Below, in pieces: positions 10,078-19,098 of a DNA stretch of 64,000 bases (position 1 is the stretch's first letter; the number at the start of each line of letters is the position of its first letter). The position numbers were made by a program, and so were the translations under genes. The DNA lies in assembly GCF_018141165.1 (NCBI RefSeq), contig NZ_CP058557.1, forward strand, positions 434,001 to 498,000, written 5' to 3'. The notes beneath the pieces were generated by a model. The model was not told the origin of the DNA and ran no database searches. It saw only the letters and a program-made list of their open reading frames with translations. This DNA comes from Alkaliphilus sp. B6464. Lineage in GTDB: Bacteria; Bacillota; Clostridia; Peptostreptococcales; Natronincolaceae.

Positions 10078-10224
10078 TCTGCTACTCCTCCCCTTAATTA
10101 ATATATGTAGATATATTGTACCATTATTTTTTATATTAACCTAGGAATTATCATCTGCTTATAATAATCTAATTTCTTAAGAAACTGAAAGTAATGTTAA
10201 ATTATGACTTATTATAATGTCTAT

Positions 10225-11247
10225 CTATATTATATACTTTATATTCTTATTTTTAAATTTACTATCTATCTCTAGTTGAAAAAAGTCCTTCATATCCTGC
10301 AGTTCTTCTTTTGTATACACAAATTTACCATATCCAAATTGACCATATTTATATTTTCTTTCTTCATCATTCATAGGTAATGTGGTTTCTGGGAAAATTT
10401 GTAATATAGTATTTTTAGCTTTAGTAGTATATCTATGGGAAATAACCTCAAAGCCAATAGGTTTATCTATCCCCTTTGGTAAAGTTGTATATAGCATATC
10501 TATAAGTTTTCTATAGTCTTCTTTCCAATTATCATACATAAATACTGGAGCTATTATAAATCCTATAGGATACCCACTATCTGCAAGCTTTGCAGCAGCT
10601 TCTATTCTTCTTTTTACTCCTGCTGTATAATGCTCATAATCTTTTATTATTTTATCCGTATTTATACTAAATCTAACTTCCGTATGTCCATTATGTTTTG
10701 CATCTATTAAGCTATCTACATCATTATATTTAGTAACAAATCTAAACCTAGCAAATTCTTCTTTGCCAAAATATTCTATAGTTTTCCTCAGAGAATTAGT
10801 ATATGGCTCTACTGGAATAGGATCAGAAGTGGCAGCTCCTTCAAATATAGTTATCTCTGGTTTTCTTTCATCTATATATTTTTTAGCTTGATTTAATATA
10901 TCATCTACATTTACATGTACCCTTACAAAAGGTTTGTCACCTAGTTGAGTGTTTAAATAACAATATTCACATTGTCCCATACAGCCACTAACCAATGGAA
11001 GCTGATAATGGGCCGATGGCTTACAGCTTTGAAACTTAAGGCTCTTTTTTGTACCCACTACTAGAGTTTTTTTACCCTCCCTATATTTTTTATACATATC
11101 TTCCCCTGGTATATATTGATTAATTTTATTTGATGTAAGTTTTATAATTTCGACCTCTGGATCATTTCTAAATTTATCATATAATTCTTTACCTAATGGA
11201 TAATCTAAGGATTCTTTTTCAAACAATACTCGATTTGGTATAAACAT
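10225..11247 (-). CDS. splB: Spore photoproduct lyase family radical SAM protein (clostridial type)
   Basis: A 340-residue SPL-family radical SAM enzyme. The cluster motif CMGQCEYC (Cys89, Cys93, Cys96) is followed by tyrosines 95 and 97, which match the radical-relay tyrosines of SPL, and the C-terminal GFIIAPVFMYDNWKEDY fits well. SPL repairs the UV-induced thymine dimer of dormant spores during germination. The Bacillus hydrogen-donor Cys141 is replaced here: FEGAATSD has Ala139 in that place. A Cys at position 75 (FQSCKPSAHY) matches the alternative donor Cys74 discussed for the Clostridium acetobutylicum enzyme. Start ATG 11247 after GGAGGGAG. A related radical SAM role cannot be excluded. 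Confidence 0.88.
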   Translation of the reverse strand: MFIPNRVLFEKESLDYPLGKELYDKFRNDPEVEIIKLTSNKINQYIPGEDMYKKYREGKKTLVVGTKKSLKFQSCKPSAHYQLPLVSGCMGQCEYCYLNTQLGDKPFVRVHVNVDDILNQAKKYIDERKPEITIFEGAATSDPIPVEPYTNSLRKTIEYFGKEEFARFRFVTKYNDVDSLIDAKHNGHTEVRFSINTDKIIKDYEHYTAGVKRRIEAAAKLADSGYPIGFIIAPVFMYDNWKEDYRKLIDMLYTTLPKGIDKPIGFEVISHRYTTKAKNTILQIFPETTLPMNDEERKYKYGQFGYGKFVYTKEELQDMKDFFQLEIDSKFKNKNIKYII

Positions 11248-11601
11248 AAAAACAACTCCCTCCTAGTTTAAATATATTTTTACCTATGGAGAGGGTTATT
11301 ATTAATTTAAATTTAGGATGTCTTAGCGCTATAACTATAAGGACGGAGTAAAATTGTTTGGCAAAATAAATATCACTTACTTATGTTGAGATTCACCTTA
11401 AAGTTTTACGAGCATTGTTTATAAACTGAATAACAAATATATTCAACAGTAAAAATTTTTAATTCTATTTTAACTCTGTGCTAAAATGGGATGTATCGTG
11501 ATGTAGTTTTAAAAAGCAACAAAATAGGATAAGAAAATTTTACTTTTTATTGATATTATATAATTAACCTAGGTAAGCTTTTACTTGGAAGGAGGCCTCT
11601 G
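11248..11601. other. Divergent intergenic region, nothing distinct found
   Basis: These 354 bp separate the minus-strand SPL gene from the plus-strand AraC gene. The sequence is AT-rich; I saw no strong hairpin, riboswitch motif, short gene or well-spaced promoter. It presumably carries both promoters. Confidence 0.4.
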
Positions 11602-12495
11602 ATGCACTATTTAAATTTAATACAGAAAACTTTAGACTATATTGATGATCATATACTAGAAAAAATAACCGTGGATGAACTAGCCAAAATATCAGGATTT
11701 TCAACATATCATTATTATAAAGTCTTTAACAGCTTTGTTGGCATGCCTGTAATGGAGTATATAACTAGGCGTAAACTTCAATATGCCCTCTATGATCTTA
11801 GTAATGGACAAAAAGTATTGGACATCGCCTTAACCTATGGTTTTGAAACCCATGCTGGTTTCACAAAGGCTTTCAAAAAATCCTTTGGATATCCTCCAAG
11901 CTTTTATAGAATGCACGCACCAATTGGTCTACTTAAAAGGATTGATCTAAAAAAATTAAGGGAAAATAAAACTGGAGGTATTATAATGCAGCCTAAAATA
12001 ATTAACAGAGATTCCTTTAAAATAGTTGGATATGAATTTAAAACAACTCTACGAAATAATGCCCATTCTCGAGATATACCAGCTTTTTGGGATAACTGTA
12101 ATCTTGAAGGTAAGGAAGCTACACTATATGAAACACAGTTACCCCCTAGACATGGTGAGTATGGTATTTGCGTGAATACCAATATGGAGACCGACGAGTT
12201 TTCCTATATTTTAGGAGTAGAAGTGACCAGCTTTGATAATGCTATGGCAGATATGTATAAGCTTGAGGTTCCATCGGCAACCTATGCTGTATTTACTACC
12301 CCTTCTGTTGAGGACCCTGATTTTGTAGATTCTATTCAAGGTACTTGGAAATATATACTAGAAGAGTGGTTTCCAAACTCTGGATATGAAATTGATGATA
12401 CAAAACTAGATTTTGAGTTCTACGACGAACGTTGTCATCCTTGGGAATATAACAAAGTTTCTATGGAAATTTACGTTCCTATTAAAAAGATTTAA
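11602..12495 (+). CDS. AraC family regulator with GyrI-like effector domain
   Basis: A 297-residue protein. Residues 1-105 hold two AraC helix-turn-helix units (VDELAKISGFSTYHYYKVF and VLDIALTYGFETHAGFTKAFKKSFGYPPSFYR). From about residue 128 (IINRDSFKIVGYEF) to the end is a GyrI-like/AraC_E_bind fold that binds small amphipathic compounds in the Rob/BmrR/SAV families. GGAAGGAGG lies 7 nt before the ATG. The methyltransferase 95 bp downstream on the same strand may be a target or partner; no drug exporter is adjacent. Confidence 0.92.
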   Translation: MHYLNLIQKTLDYIDDHILEKITVDELAKISGFSTYHYYKVFNSFVGMPVMEYITRRKLQYALYDLSNGQKVLDIALTYGFETHAGFTKAFKKSFGYPPSFYRMHAPIGLLKRIDLKKLRENKTGGIIMQPKIINRDSFKIVGYEFKTTLRNNAHSRDIPAFWDNCNLEGKEATLYETQLPPRHGEYGICVNTNMETDEFSYILGVEVTSFDNAMADMYKLEVPSATYAVFTTPSVEDPDFVDSIQGTWKYILEEWFPNSGYEIDDTKLDFEFYDERCHPWEYNKVSMEIYVPIKKI

Positions 12496-12590
12496 TCAAT
12501 ATATTCTTAAGTTGACACTCTATTTTTATTAAAATAAAAATTTAATTATTGTATTATTAATATATTAACTTAGATTAGAGGTGGAATACT

Positions 12591-13346
12591 ATGTTCAGCT
12601 TTTATAGTAAACTTTCTACAGAAGTATATGATATAGATAAACCTATTGGTCACTCTTTTGGAGATGTTGAATTTTATAGGGAAAGACTTGAAAATTTGGA
12701 TGGAAGAATTCTTGAGCCAGCAGTTGGAACAGGTCGTATCTTAATTCCTCTATTGGAGGCAGGACTTACTGTAGACGGTATAGATGTTTCTTGTGAAATG
12801 CTAGATTTATGCAGATCTTATTGTAAAGAAAGGGAACTTAAATCTGAGCTTTATCAGGAAAATATGCAGTCTTTTTCTCTGCCACATAGATATGAAGCTA
12901 TTATTGTTCCTACTGGTTCTTTTTTACTACTAGAGAATAGAAATGATTCTATTAATGCATTGAAATGCTTTTATGAACATCTTTCCCTAGGTGGCCGACT
13001 TATCATTGATATTTTTGTACAAACGAATTTTAAAACTGGGGTTACTTCAACAAGAACCTGGACCACTCCTACAGGAGATTTAATCACATTAAATGAAACA
13101 CTTGTAGAAGTTAACTTTATAAATCAATATGCTGTATCTCACATGCGATATGAAAAATGGCGTAATAAAAAATTAATACAAACTGAATTAGAGCGTTTTC
13201 CACTCAGATGGTATGGAGTTGAAGAGTTTAGATTAATTCTCGAAAGTATCGGTTTTTCAGATATTATTATCTCCTCAGATTATAAATTTGGACAATATCC
13301 AACAAAAGAGGATCAAATTATTACCTTTGAAGCATATCGGAAATAG
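12591..13346 (+). CDS. Class I SAM-dependent methyltransferase
   Basis: A 251-residue Rossmann-fold methyltransferase. The SAM motif ILEPAVGTGRILIPL is at about residues 37-51, the acidic residue after strand 2 is in VDGIDVSCEML, and motif III-like LSLGGRLIIDIF is near residue 130. The C-terminal half (RWYGVEEFRLILESIGF) is typical of small-molecule methyltransferases of this group. The substrate cannot be read from the sequence. GAGGTGG precedes the ATG. It follows the AraC/GyrI gene and may share its transcript. Confidence 0.88.
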   Translation: MFSFYSKLSTEVYDIDKPIGHSFGDVEFYRERLENLDGRILEPAVGTGRILIPLLEAGLTVDGIDVSCEMLDLCRSYCKERELKSELYQENMQSFSLPHRYEAIIVPTGSFLLLENRNDSINALKCFYEHLSLGGRLIIDIFVQTNFKTGVTSTRTWTTPTGDLITLNETLVEVNFINQYAVSHMRYEKWRNKKLIQTELERFPLRWYGVEEFRLILESIGFSDIIISSDYKFGQYPTKEDQIITFEAYRK

Positions 13347-13397
13347 AGTTGATATCTAATATGAAGCTAATTGGTATATGCGTAATGATAATTGGGC

Positions 13398-13423
13398 TAC
13401 TTATGCTATCACTAGCATAAGTA
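13398..13423 (+). terminator. Hairpin after the methyltransferase
   Basis: TACTTATGCTA and TAGCATAAGTA form a perfect 11-bp stem with a TCAC loop. There is no T-run directly after it, so it may be a weak terminator or a 3' stabiliser. Confidence 0.45.
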
Positions 13424-13482
13424 ATATGAGATTTTGACATATTAGCAAATCTAAATTCATTAAACAAACATTTTTAACAAAT

Positions 13483-13523
13483 AAAAAACATCTTTTCTAA
13501 TAGAAAAAGAAAAGATGTTTTTT
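13483..13523. terminator. Bidirectional terminator between convergent units
   Basis: The arms AAAAAACATCTTTTCT and AGAAAAGATGTTTTTT form a long A/T-flanked stem between the methyltransferase (+) and the zinc-ribbon membrane gene (-). Confidence 0.85.
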
Positions 13524-13545
13524 TATTTACTTATTTCTCGCTTTC

Positions 13546-14439
13546 TTAATTGTCAATGGGAGAACCACAGTATTGGCATTCAGCTAAACTACCTCTAATA
13601 ACCCTATTATTAGCGCCACAGCCTTTACAAGCAACAACAGTCTCTGATGTATTAGTATTGGCATTCATGTTCCTGTTAGTATTCGTATTAATATTAGAAT
13701 CAGTATTAAATGCCATATCCATTAAAGGCTGTAAGTTTTCAAATACTCTCCTTGCAGTATCAGGGTCAACATTACCACTAGTAGTAGTGGTAGAATGCAC
13801 ACTTGTATATACATTACTACGTGGTGCTTGATTACTATGTGATTGATGATTACTACGTTGTGCCTGATTACTACGCGTTTCTTGATTACTATGTACATTT
13901 CCATAATTTAATCTTTGCTCTCTAAGAAAAATAATTTCTCCTGTTGCTTCGTTAATATACATATCAGTTAAATGACCTTTATTAATCAAGTTTTGTATAT
14001 CCTTTTTTGCAATCTTATATGATGTAGGTATTGTTGTCGCTATATTATTAATAGATGTTTCTTTATTACTTAAAATAATTGGTATGTATTTTCTAAGCTT
14101 ATCTGCATTTTTTCTTCTTCTTTTTCTTCCGAAAAAAATAATGATTATTCCTGTAATAAAAATAGGTGCCAACCCAGAATAAGCACCTTCGGGAAGACCT
14201 CGAACCACAGTTTGAAACATAATAAGCCCCATAACCACAAATGTACCACCAACTACAATTGTTATAATGCCTGTGGAATTCGTATCCATTTTTTTTCGTT
14301 TCCAAATTAGAAATATTCCAACGGGGAACAGAAAAAAAGTTATTATACTGATTGCTGGAAAAGACAGCCACCACGGTATTTTAGGATTTGTAAAACTTTC
14401 TTGATTGTTACTATTATAGCTAGTAGAGTTTATTCCCAT
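13546..14439 (-). CDS. Membrane protein with C-terminal zinc ribbon (YdjG-like)
   Basis: A 297-residue protein: three N-terminal hydrophobic helices (about 23-45, 57-77, 88-104), a basic KRRRKNADKLRK segment, a winged-helix-like domain (about 112-175, TSYKIAKKDIQNLINKGHL), a low-complexity Asn/Gln/Ser/Thr linker with repeated NQ-x-x-RSN units, and a zinc ribbon (CKGCG ... CQYCG). It is last in a three-gene run with a membrane protein and an SPFH protein. The set resembles the YdjG-YdjH-YdjI module of Bacillus, which tethers a PspA protein at the membrane; the assignment to YdjG is by architecture only. Confidence 0.72.
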   Translation of the reverse strand: MGINSTSYNSNNQESFTNPKIPWWLSFPAISIITFFLFPVGIFLIWKRKKMDTNSTGIITIVVGGTFVVMGLIMFQTVVRGLPEGAYSGLAPIFITGIIIIFFGRKRRRKNADKLRKYIPIILSNKETSINNIATTIPTSYKIAKKDIQNLINKGHLTDMYINEATGEIIFLREQRLNYGNVHSNQETRSNQAQRSNHQSHSNQAPRSNVYTSVHSTTTTSGNVDPDTARRVFENLQPLMDMAFNTDSNINTNTNRNMNANTNTSETVVACKGCGANNRVIRGSLAECQYCGSPIDN

Positions 14440-14478
14440 TTTATTTTCCTCCTTGCTTTTAATTCTACTAAAATTATT

Positions 14479-15189
14479 TTAATAACCTCCTCGTTTTGAC
14501 TGAAGAGTTATCATATTTCTTTCTTTAATCATGGAAATAATATTATCTATATATTGTTTTACTTCAACTTCTTTCATTTCTTTATCGTTTAAATAGCTAG
14601 ATAATAATGTTATTTTATTATTGATTTCTTTATCTAAAGCAGCATTTGTAGAAATCTTATCACTGTATTTTAAAATTTCATATAATTCATCAAGGTGGTT
14701 TCTATAAGATTGAAACTCTATGTTGCTTTTAAGAGAGAATGCAATATTTTCTCCATCCTGTAAACAACCTCTCTTATTTATATTCTTATTATTAGAGCCT
14801 TGGACACTAGATGATACTATAAACAAAGTTATACAAATAATAGCTGTAATACCCATTATTATAATTTGTACTGTAATAAAGCCGCCTATGTTATCATTAA
14901 ATACTCTTTTTAAAAATAAGGAGACCAATGTAGTTAATATCCAATAACCACTCAATGCTGTAATTATTCCTGACCTAATAAGTGCCGTCTTCATATAAGC
15001 ACTATTCATAGATAGTAACATCAATCCAGCAAACAAAGCAAATTCTGAAATCAATATAAAAATCAAGCTCGCATAATCAAGGCTTGTTCTTTCACCTTTT
15101 GAGAAGCCTACGAAAAAAATCACTAATGTAACAGTTGCTATTATTAAACATATTATAATATTTGCAACCAACCTTTTATTATTTTTCAT
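14479..15189 (-). CDS. Membrane protein of the SPFH/zinc-ribbon operon
   Basis: A 236-residue protein with four hydrophobic helices in the first 130 residues (starting LVANIIICLIIATVTLVIF) and a soluble helical C-terminal part (about 150-236) rich in charged residues. ATG 15189 is chosen because AGGAGGG lies 5 nt upstream, inside a longer frame starting at 15204. The middle position of a three-gene operon, 25 bp downstream of the SPFH gene, suggests a subunit or anchor for it. No catalytic motif is seen; I do not recognise a named family. Confidence 0.7.
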   Translation of the reverse strand: MKNNKRLVANIIICLIIATVTLVIFFVGFSKGERTSLDYASLIFILISEFALFAGLMLLSMNSAYMKTALIRSGIITALSGYWILTTLVSLFLKRVFNDNIGGFITVQIIIMGITAIICITLFIVSSSVQGSNNKNINKRGCLQDGENIAFSLKSNIEFQSYRNHLDELYEILKYSDKISTNAALDKEINNKITLLSSYLNDKEMKEVEVKQYIDNIISMIKERNMITLQSKRGGY

Positions 15190-15213
15190 CTGATCCCTCC
15201 TCATAGCTAAAAA

Positions 15214-16500
15214 CTACATTTTATTACCACATTCCGGACAAAACTTAGGACTACCTTCTATTTCAAAATTACAGCTTGCACATCTTTTCATTAAGCTTAT
15301 TCCACATTCTGGACAAAATTTATTTTTCCCTTTTATTGATGTGCCACAGTTAGAACATGGCTTTGGCATTGAAGTCCCACATTTATGACAATTATCAGCA
15401 CCCATATTCACATCTGCTTTACACTCTGGACAAGGATTGTATGGGTCACCACATTCGGGACAGAATTTTACATTTTTATCATATTTATAATTACACTTAC
15501 TGCACGTAATTAGTTCTTTATCTATTGAATTTTCGAAATTATATCCACATCGACCACAAAACTGTTTTTCTATTTTAAGAGTAGCATCGCAGTTAGGACA
15601 ACTTTTTGTTTTAGCTGTTATATTTATATTTTCGACTATCCCACCAAATTGAGAACCAATAGCACCTCCCATACCAGCACCCATTCCTAAACCAATTCCA
15701 GCCCCTATTAGTCCAGATTGAGCTGAACCAGGATTAGTAGCAGCTCCCTCTAAAGTATCAAAGGAACGTTCTTGAGCATAGTTATATCCTACAATGTCCA
15801 TTTCAGCTCGCTTTGCTAAAGCGTCTTTTAGTTTGGCCACCCCAGAATCATCTTCTGGAATATTTATGTCATTTACATAGAAATTAACTAGCTTTATTCC
15901 ATATTCCGACATTATAGGCGCTATTTTTTCCTTTATATGTTCAGATAATTCATCAAGATATGCATTTATCTCCAAAACACTTACTTTTTTATGTACTAAA
16001 TATGAAGATATAGCATCTCTTGCCTTTGTAAGATATATACCTCTAAAAAACCTTGTCAAATTATCTTTGTCAAATACAGGAAGGGTACCCACTAACTTCA
16101 TTAAAAACTTTCTTGAATCTTCAATTTGAATCCCAAATTGACCAAAAGATCTCAGTGAAATAAATATTCCATATTTAGGATCCTGAAGTTGAATTGGTGT
16201 AGGTGTGCCCCATTTTACATCAAGGGAGACAATCTTGTTTATATACCAAATCTCCGCAATAAAAGGTGAACGTCCACCAAATGGAAGATTTATTATTCTA
16301 TTTAAAAGTGGAATATTTGCAGTTTCCAAAGTATGTCTTCCAGCTGAAAATGAATCTAGAGCTTGCCCGCCTTTAAATAAGATAGCCTCCTGAGATTCAT
16401 TAACAATAAGCTGTGTCCAAGTTCCCAGCTCTTCATTCGGATATTTCCAAGCAAATACATCTGGATTTCCATTATATTTTACAACATCTACTATTGCCAT
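15214..16500 (-). CDS. SPFH-domain protein with five C-terminal zinc ribbons (YdjI-like)
   Basis: A 428-residue protein. Residues 1-250 form an SPFH/band-7-type domain of the YdjI or 'virion core protein' group (MAIVDVVKYNGNPDVFAWKY, QEAILFKGGQALDSF, AYLDELSEHIKEKIAP). A glycine-rich segment (GLIGAGIGLGMGAGMGG) follows, then five consecutive CxxC...CxxC zinc ribbons such as CPNCD/CGRCG and CSKCN/CPECG. YdjI-type proteins recruit membrane-stress factors in Bacillus. ATG 16500 is chosen over an upstream GTG since GAGAGGTG lies 6 nt away. First gene of the three-gene operon; no PspA gene is in the window. Confidence 0.85.
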   Translation of the reverse strand: MAIVDVVKYNGNPDVFAWKYPNEELGTWTQLIVNESQEAILFKGGQALDSFSAGRHTLETANIPLLNRIINLPFGGRSPFIAEIWYINKIVSLDVKWGTPTPIQLQDPKYGIFISLRSFGQFGIQIEDSRKFLMKLVGTLPVFDKDNLTRFFRGIYLTKARDAISSYLVHKKVSVLEINAYLDELSEHIKEKIAPIMSEYGIKLVNFYVNDINIPEDDSGVAKLKDALAKRAEMDIVGYNYAQERSFDTLEGAATNPGSAQSGLIGAGIGLGMGAGMGGAIGSQFGGIVENINITAKTKSCPNCDATLKIEKQFCGRCGYNFENSIDKELITCSKCNYKYDKNVKFCPECGDPYNPCPECKADVNMGADNCHKCGTSMPKPCSNCGTSIKGKNKFCPECGISLMKRCASCNFEIEGSPKFCPECGNKM

Positions 16501-16509
16501 TATAAACAC

Positions 16510-16867
16510 CTCTCTATATTAATTCTGAGATCTTAATTTAAATAAATATTAGTTTATTTTTACTTTATAATCTTTATTCAAATACCTTTGACTCTATGTA
16601 GTTTTTATAGTTAATTTCATTATTATATGTACTACTGTTTTATATTGCAATCTATACTTTTCGACATATTTTCATTTTATTCCTTCATAACCCTAAAATT
16701 CATCATGAATTTTAAACCGCAAAATTCGACAAAATATACCTGCCTATTTGGTAGATATATTATTACTAAAAATTTTTACAATTTCTTGATAGATAATATA
16801 TTATAGAATACGAAGTATTAAGTGTCCGGACAAATTAAACAGTAAACCTATGAAAGGAGGGAACTGA
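16510..16867. other. Divergent intergenic region with a 21-bp palindrome
   Basis: Between the SPFH operon (-) and the ECF sigma gene (+). The only distinct element is a perfect palindrome at 16694-16714, arms TAAAATTCAT around a central C. It could be an operator for either unit. No ORF or riboswitch is evident, and no clearly spaced promoter was found. Confidence 0.45.
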
Positions 16868-17422
16868 ATGAGGAGGATTACAGAAGAAAATTTTATTGAT
16901 CGGCTAAAAAGCAGGGACGAAAAAGCTCTAGAATATGTTATAGATACTTACGGATGGGTTATTAAATCCATTGTTAGGAAACATTTATATAACTTAGAAA
17001 GTCATCAAGAAGAATGTATAAACGATATACTTTTAGGAATTTGGAACAATATATATAGTTTTAATAAAGATAAAAGTACTTTTAAAAGTTGGGTAGCGGC
17101 AATATCAAAATATAAAACTATTGATTATAGACGTAAGTATTTAAGAGATTTAAAAAATGAAAATATAGACAATATAAAAATAATATCAGATGATGACGTT
17201 TTTAAAGAAATTACTAAAAAAGATTTAGACAGAGATTTAGATGAATTATTAAATTGCTTAAAAAATGAAGATAAAAATTTATTTCTTAGATTATATGTTG
17301 AAGAACAAGATGTTTCCCATATAAGCAAGGTAACAGGATTGAAAAAAGATGTAATTTATAACAGAGTATCTAGAGGAAAAAGAAAACTTAAAAGTATGTT
17401 TAATGTTATAGAGAGGAGATAA
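16868..17422 (+). CDS. ECF-type RNA polymerase sigma factor
   Basis: A 184-residue sigma-70 family protein of the extracytoplasmic-function class. Region 2 spans about 25-95 (ECINDILLGIWNNIYSFNKDKSTFKSWV, IDYRRKYLRDL) and region 4 about 125-178 (VEEQDVSHISKVTGLKKDVIYNRVSRGKRKLKS). AAAGGAGGGAACTG precedes ATG 16868. The next gene, 3 bp on, encodes a membrane DUF4179 protein, the usual anti-sigma partner of this clostridial/Bacillus group. The inducing signal is not evident. Confidence 0.92.
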   Translation: MRRITEENFIDRLKSRDEKALEYVIDTYGWVIKSIVRKHLYNLESHQEECINDILLGIWNNIYSFNKDKSTFKSWVAAISKYKTIDYRRKYLRDLKNENIDNIKIISDDDVFKEITKKDLDRDLDELLNCLKNEDKNLFLRLYVEEQDVSHISKVTGLKKDVIYNRVSRGKRKLKSMFNVIERR

Positions 17423-17425
17423 AAA

Positions 17426-18466
17426 ATGAAAAAAAATATATATGATCTGTTAAATGAGGTTGAAATAGATTTAAATGAATACAATAAAGAGGAATTTACT
17501 GATATTGAAAAAAGAAAAATAAAGAATATCTTTAAAAAATCTATAAAAAGAAATACTACTCTATATAAAAAATATGTATCAACTGCTTCCATAGGTCTAT
17601 TAGTAGTAACATTATTTACAACTAATTTAGGTCATAATGTTTTAGCATATGCAAATACCCTTGCTTACGATATAGCCAGTTACTTAGGAATAGAAAAAAG
17701 CTTAGATGAATATAAAACAGTTGTAAATCAGTCAATATCTAAGAATGGTCTAACTGTTCAATTAAACGAAGTTGTTTTAGACAATGATCAGTTAGTGGTT
17801 TCAGCTACTTCCAAATATAATGAGAAATTAGAAAATGGTTCATTTTCGTTAGATTCTAGTATTTATATAAACGGAAAAAGAGTAATTAGTGGAGGCAACG
17901 GAAGTTCAAAACAAATAGATGATTATACCGTAGAAGAAGTGATGTTTCATAACGTAAAAAATGATATCGATGGTGACTTAGATTATTTAAATGGTGACTT
18001 AAATGTTAAAGTGGTATTCTCAGATCCAATTATTAATGAGAAAACAATTTCAGGGCAATGGGTGTTTGAATTTAAAACTAATGGCGATGAATTAGCTTTA
18101 AATACTAAGGAGATTTTACTTGATTATAGTTTTAAGCTTGATAATGACCAAGAGATTATACTAAAAAAATATACTAGTAATAATTTAGGACAAAAAATCT
18201 ATTTCTCAAAAGGATCAGAAGGTATTTATTACGATATGCTGTTAAAAGGACATGATGATTTAGGAAATCAAGTCGAATTTTCTATGACTAGTGCAACTGC
18301 CCATAATGGAATGTTTCAATTAGAAACTATTAATGGAAATCTTGATGAAAATGCAAAAAAACTATATCTTACTCCTTATGCTGTTAAATTTCCTGATAAA
18401 AGTGGCAGAATGAGTAATGACTTCAAAAAAGTTGGAGAAGAGTTTACAATAGGTTTATTAAAATAG
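17426..18466 (+). CDS. DUF4179 membrane anti-sigma factor
   Basis: A 346-residue protein: cytoplasmic N-terminal ~45 residues, a single membrane helix at about 52-70 (VSTASIGLLVVTLFTTNLG), then an extracytoplasmic DUF4179 domain (SQSISKNGLTVQLNEVVLDNDQLVV-type start near residue 105, then beta-rich sequence). DUF4179 proteins are typically co-transcribed with ECF sigma factors and hold them at the membrane. Spacing to the sigma gene is 3 bp and GAGAGGAG precedes the ATG. Ends at an intrinsic terminator. Confidence 0.88.
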   Translation: MKKNIYDLLNEVEIDLNEYNKEEFTDIEKRKIKNIFKKSIKRNTTLYKKYVSTASIGLLVVTLFTTNLGHNVLAYANTLAYDIASYLGIEKSLDEYKTVVNQSISKNGLTVQLNEVVLDNDQLVVSATSKYNEKLENGSFSLDSSIYINGKRVISGGNGSSKQIDDYTVEEVMFHNVKNDIDGDLDYLNGDLNVKVVFSDPIINEKTISGQWVFEFKTNGDELALNTKEILLDYSFKLDNDQEIILKKYTSNNLGQKIYFSKGSEGIYYDMLLKGHDDLGNQVEFSMTSATAHNGMFQLETINGNLDENAKKLYLTPYAVKFPDKSGRMSNDFKKVGEEFTIGLLK

Positions 18467-18478
18467 TTAATAAATAAT

Positions 18479-18508
18479 AGTAGGGCAATGTTATAATATT
18501 GCCCTACT
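18479..18508. terminator. Convergent terminator
   Basis: The arms AGTAGGGCAAT and ATTGCCCTACT form a strong hairpin between the DUF4179 gene and the marR-type gene, whose stop codon lies inside the hairpin. Confidence 0.75.
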
Positions 18509-18941
18509 TATTTAAATCAAAATTATTGTTCATTTTCTTTAACAGCTTAAGAAATATATCTTTTTCTTCTTTAGAGAAGTTCTTATATGCTGTTAAATAT
18601 ACTTTTTTAGAAATATCATTGAATTTATCTTCTATTGACTTGCCTTTTTCGGTAAGTACTATGTAAGTTACTCTTCTATCTTCTTGACATTTTTCCTTTT
18701 CTACATATCCTAATTTTGATAACTTATTGATTAATACGGTAATAGTAGACTTGTCTTTTCCTATTAATTCTCCTATTTCCTTCATGCTTAATTTTCCATC
18801 ATTGTCGTACAGTACTGTAAGTATATTCCCATAGGAAGGTACTAAATCATCTAGCTCTTCTTCTTTAAGTTCTCTTTCAATAAATTCAGTCATTTTTTTC
18901 TTAGTTTTGCTTATGAAATATACTATATATTTATCATTCAT
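18504..18941 (-). CDS. MarR family transcriptional regulator
   Basis: A 145-residue MarR-type winged-helix repressor: GKLSMKEIGELIGKDKSTITVLINKLSKLGYVEKEKCQEDRRVTYIVLTEKGKS (recognition helix about 60-85, wing with DRR). It is divergent from the YhdH/YhfP oxidoreductase, with two palindromes that overlap the latter's promoter, so it very likely represses that gene and releases it on sensing an electrophile, phenolic or oxidant. The sequence lacks an obvious OhrR-type N-terminal redox Cys; its single Cys is in the wing (EKCQEDRR). Confidence 0.9.
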   Translation of the reverse strand: MNDKYIVYFISKTKKKMTEFIERELKEEELDDLVPSYGNILTVLYDNDGKLSMKEIGELIGKDKSTITVLINKLSKLGYVEKEKCQEDRRVTYIVLTEKGKSIEDKFNDISKKVYLTAYKNFSKEEKDIFLKLLKKMNNNFDLNK

Positions 18942-19022
18942 AACTAGACTCCCATTCTAATGTATAATTTAAATTATATATTTAATTATAATATTGTATA
19001 AACTATAAAGCAATTTACTTGA

Positions 19023-19075
19023 TATAGTTTGATATCCAACTATATTTTTGTTATAATTAGTTTTATATAAAACTA
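19023..19075 (+). promoter_or_regulatory. Sigma-A promoter with two MarR-type operators
   Basis: TTGATA (19029-19034) and TATAAT (19052-19057) are 17 nt apart. A 22-bp near-palindrome, arms TATAGTT and AACTATA (19023-19044), covers the -35 box. A perfect 18-bp palindrome TAGTTTTATATAAAACTA (19058-19075) begins right after the -10 box. Both share the TAGTTT/AACTA core. The arrangement fits direct repression of the oxidoreductase gene by the divergent MarR protein. Confidence 0.72.
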
Positions 19076-19098
19076 TATTTTATAGGAGGATTTTTAAA

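Noticed and set aside
16868-18466. Autoregulated ECF promoter upstream of the sigma gene
   Set aside because: Only badly spaced -35/-10-like boxes were found, so no promoter was called.
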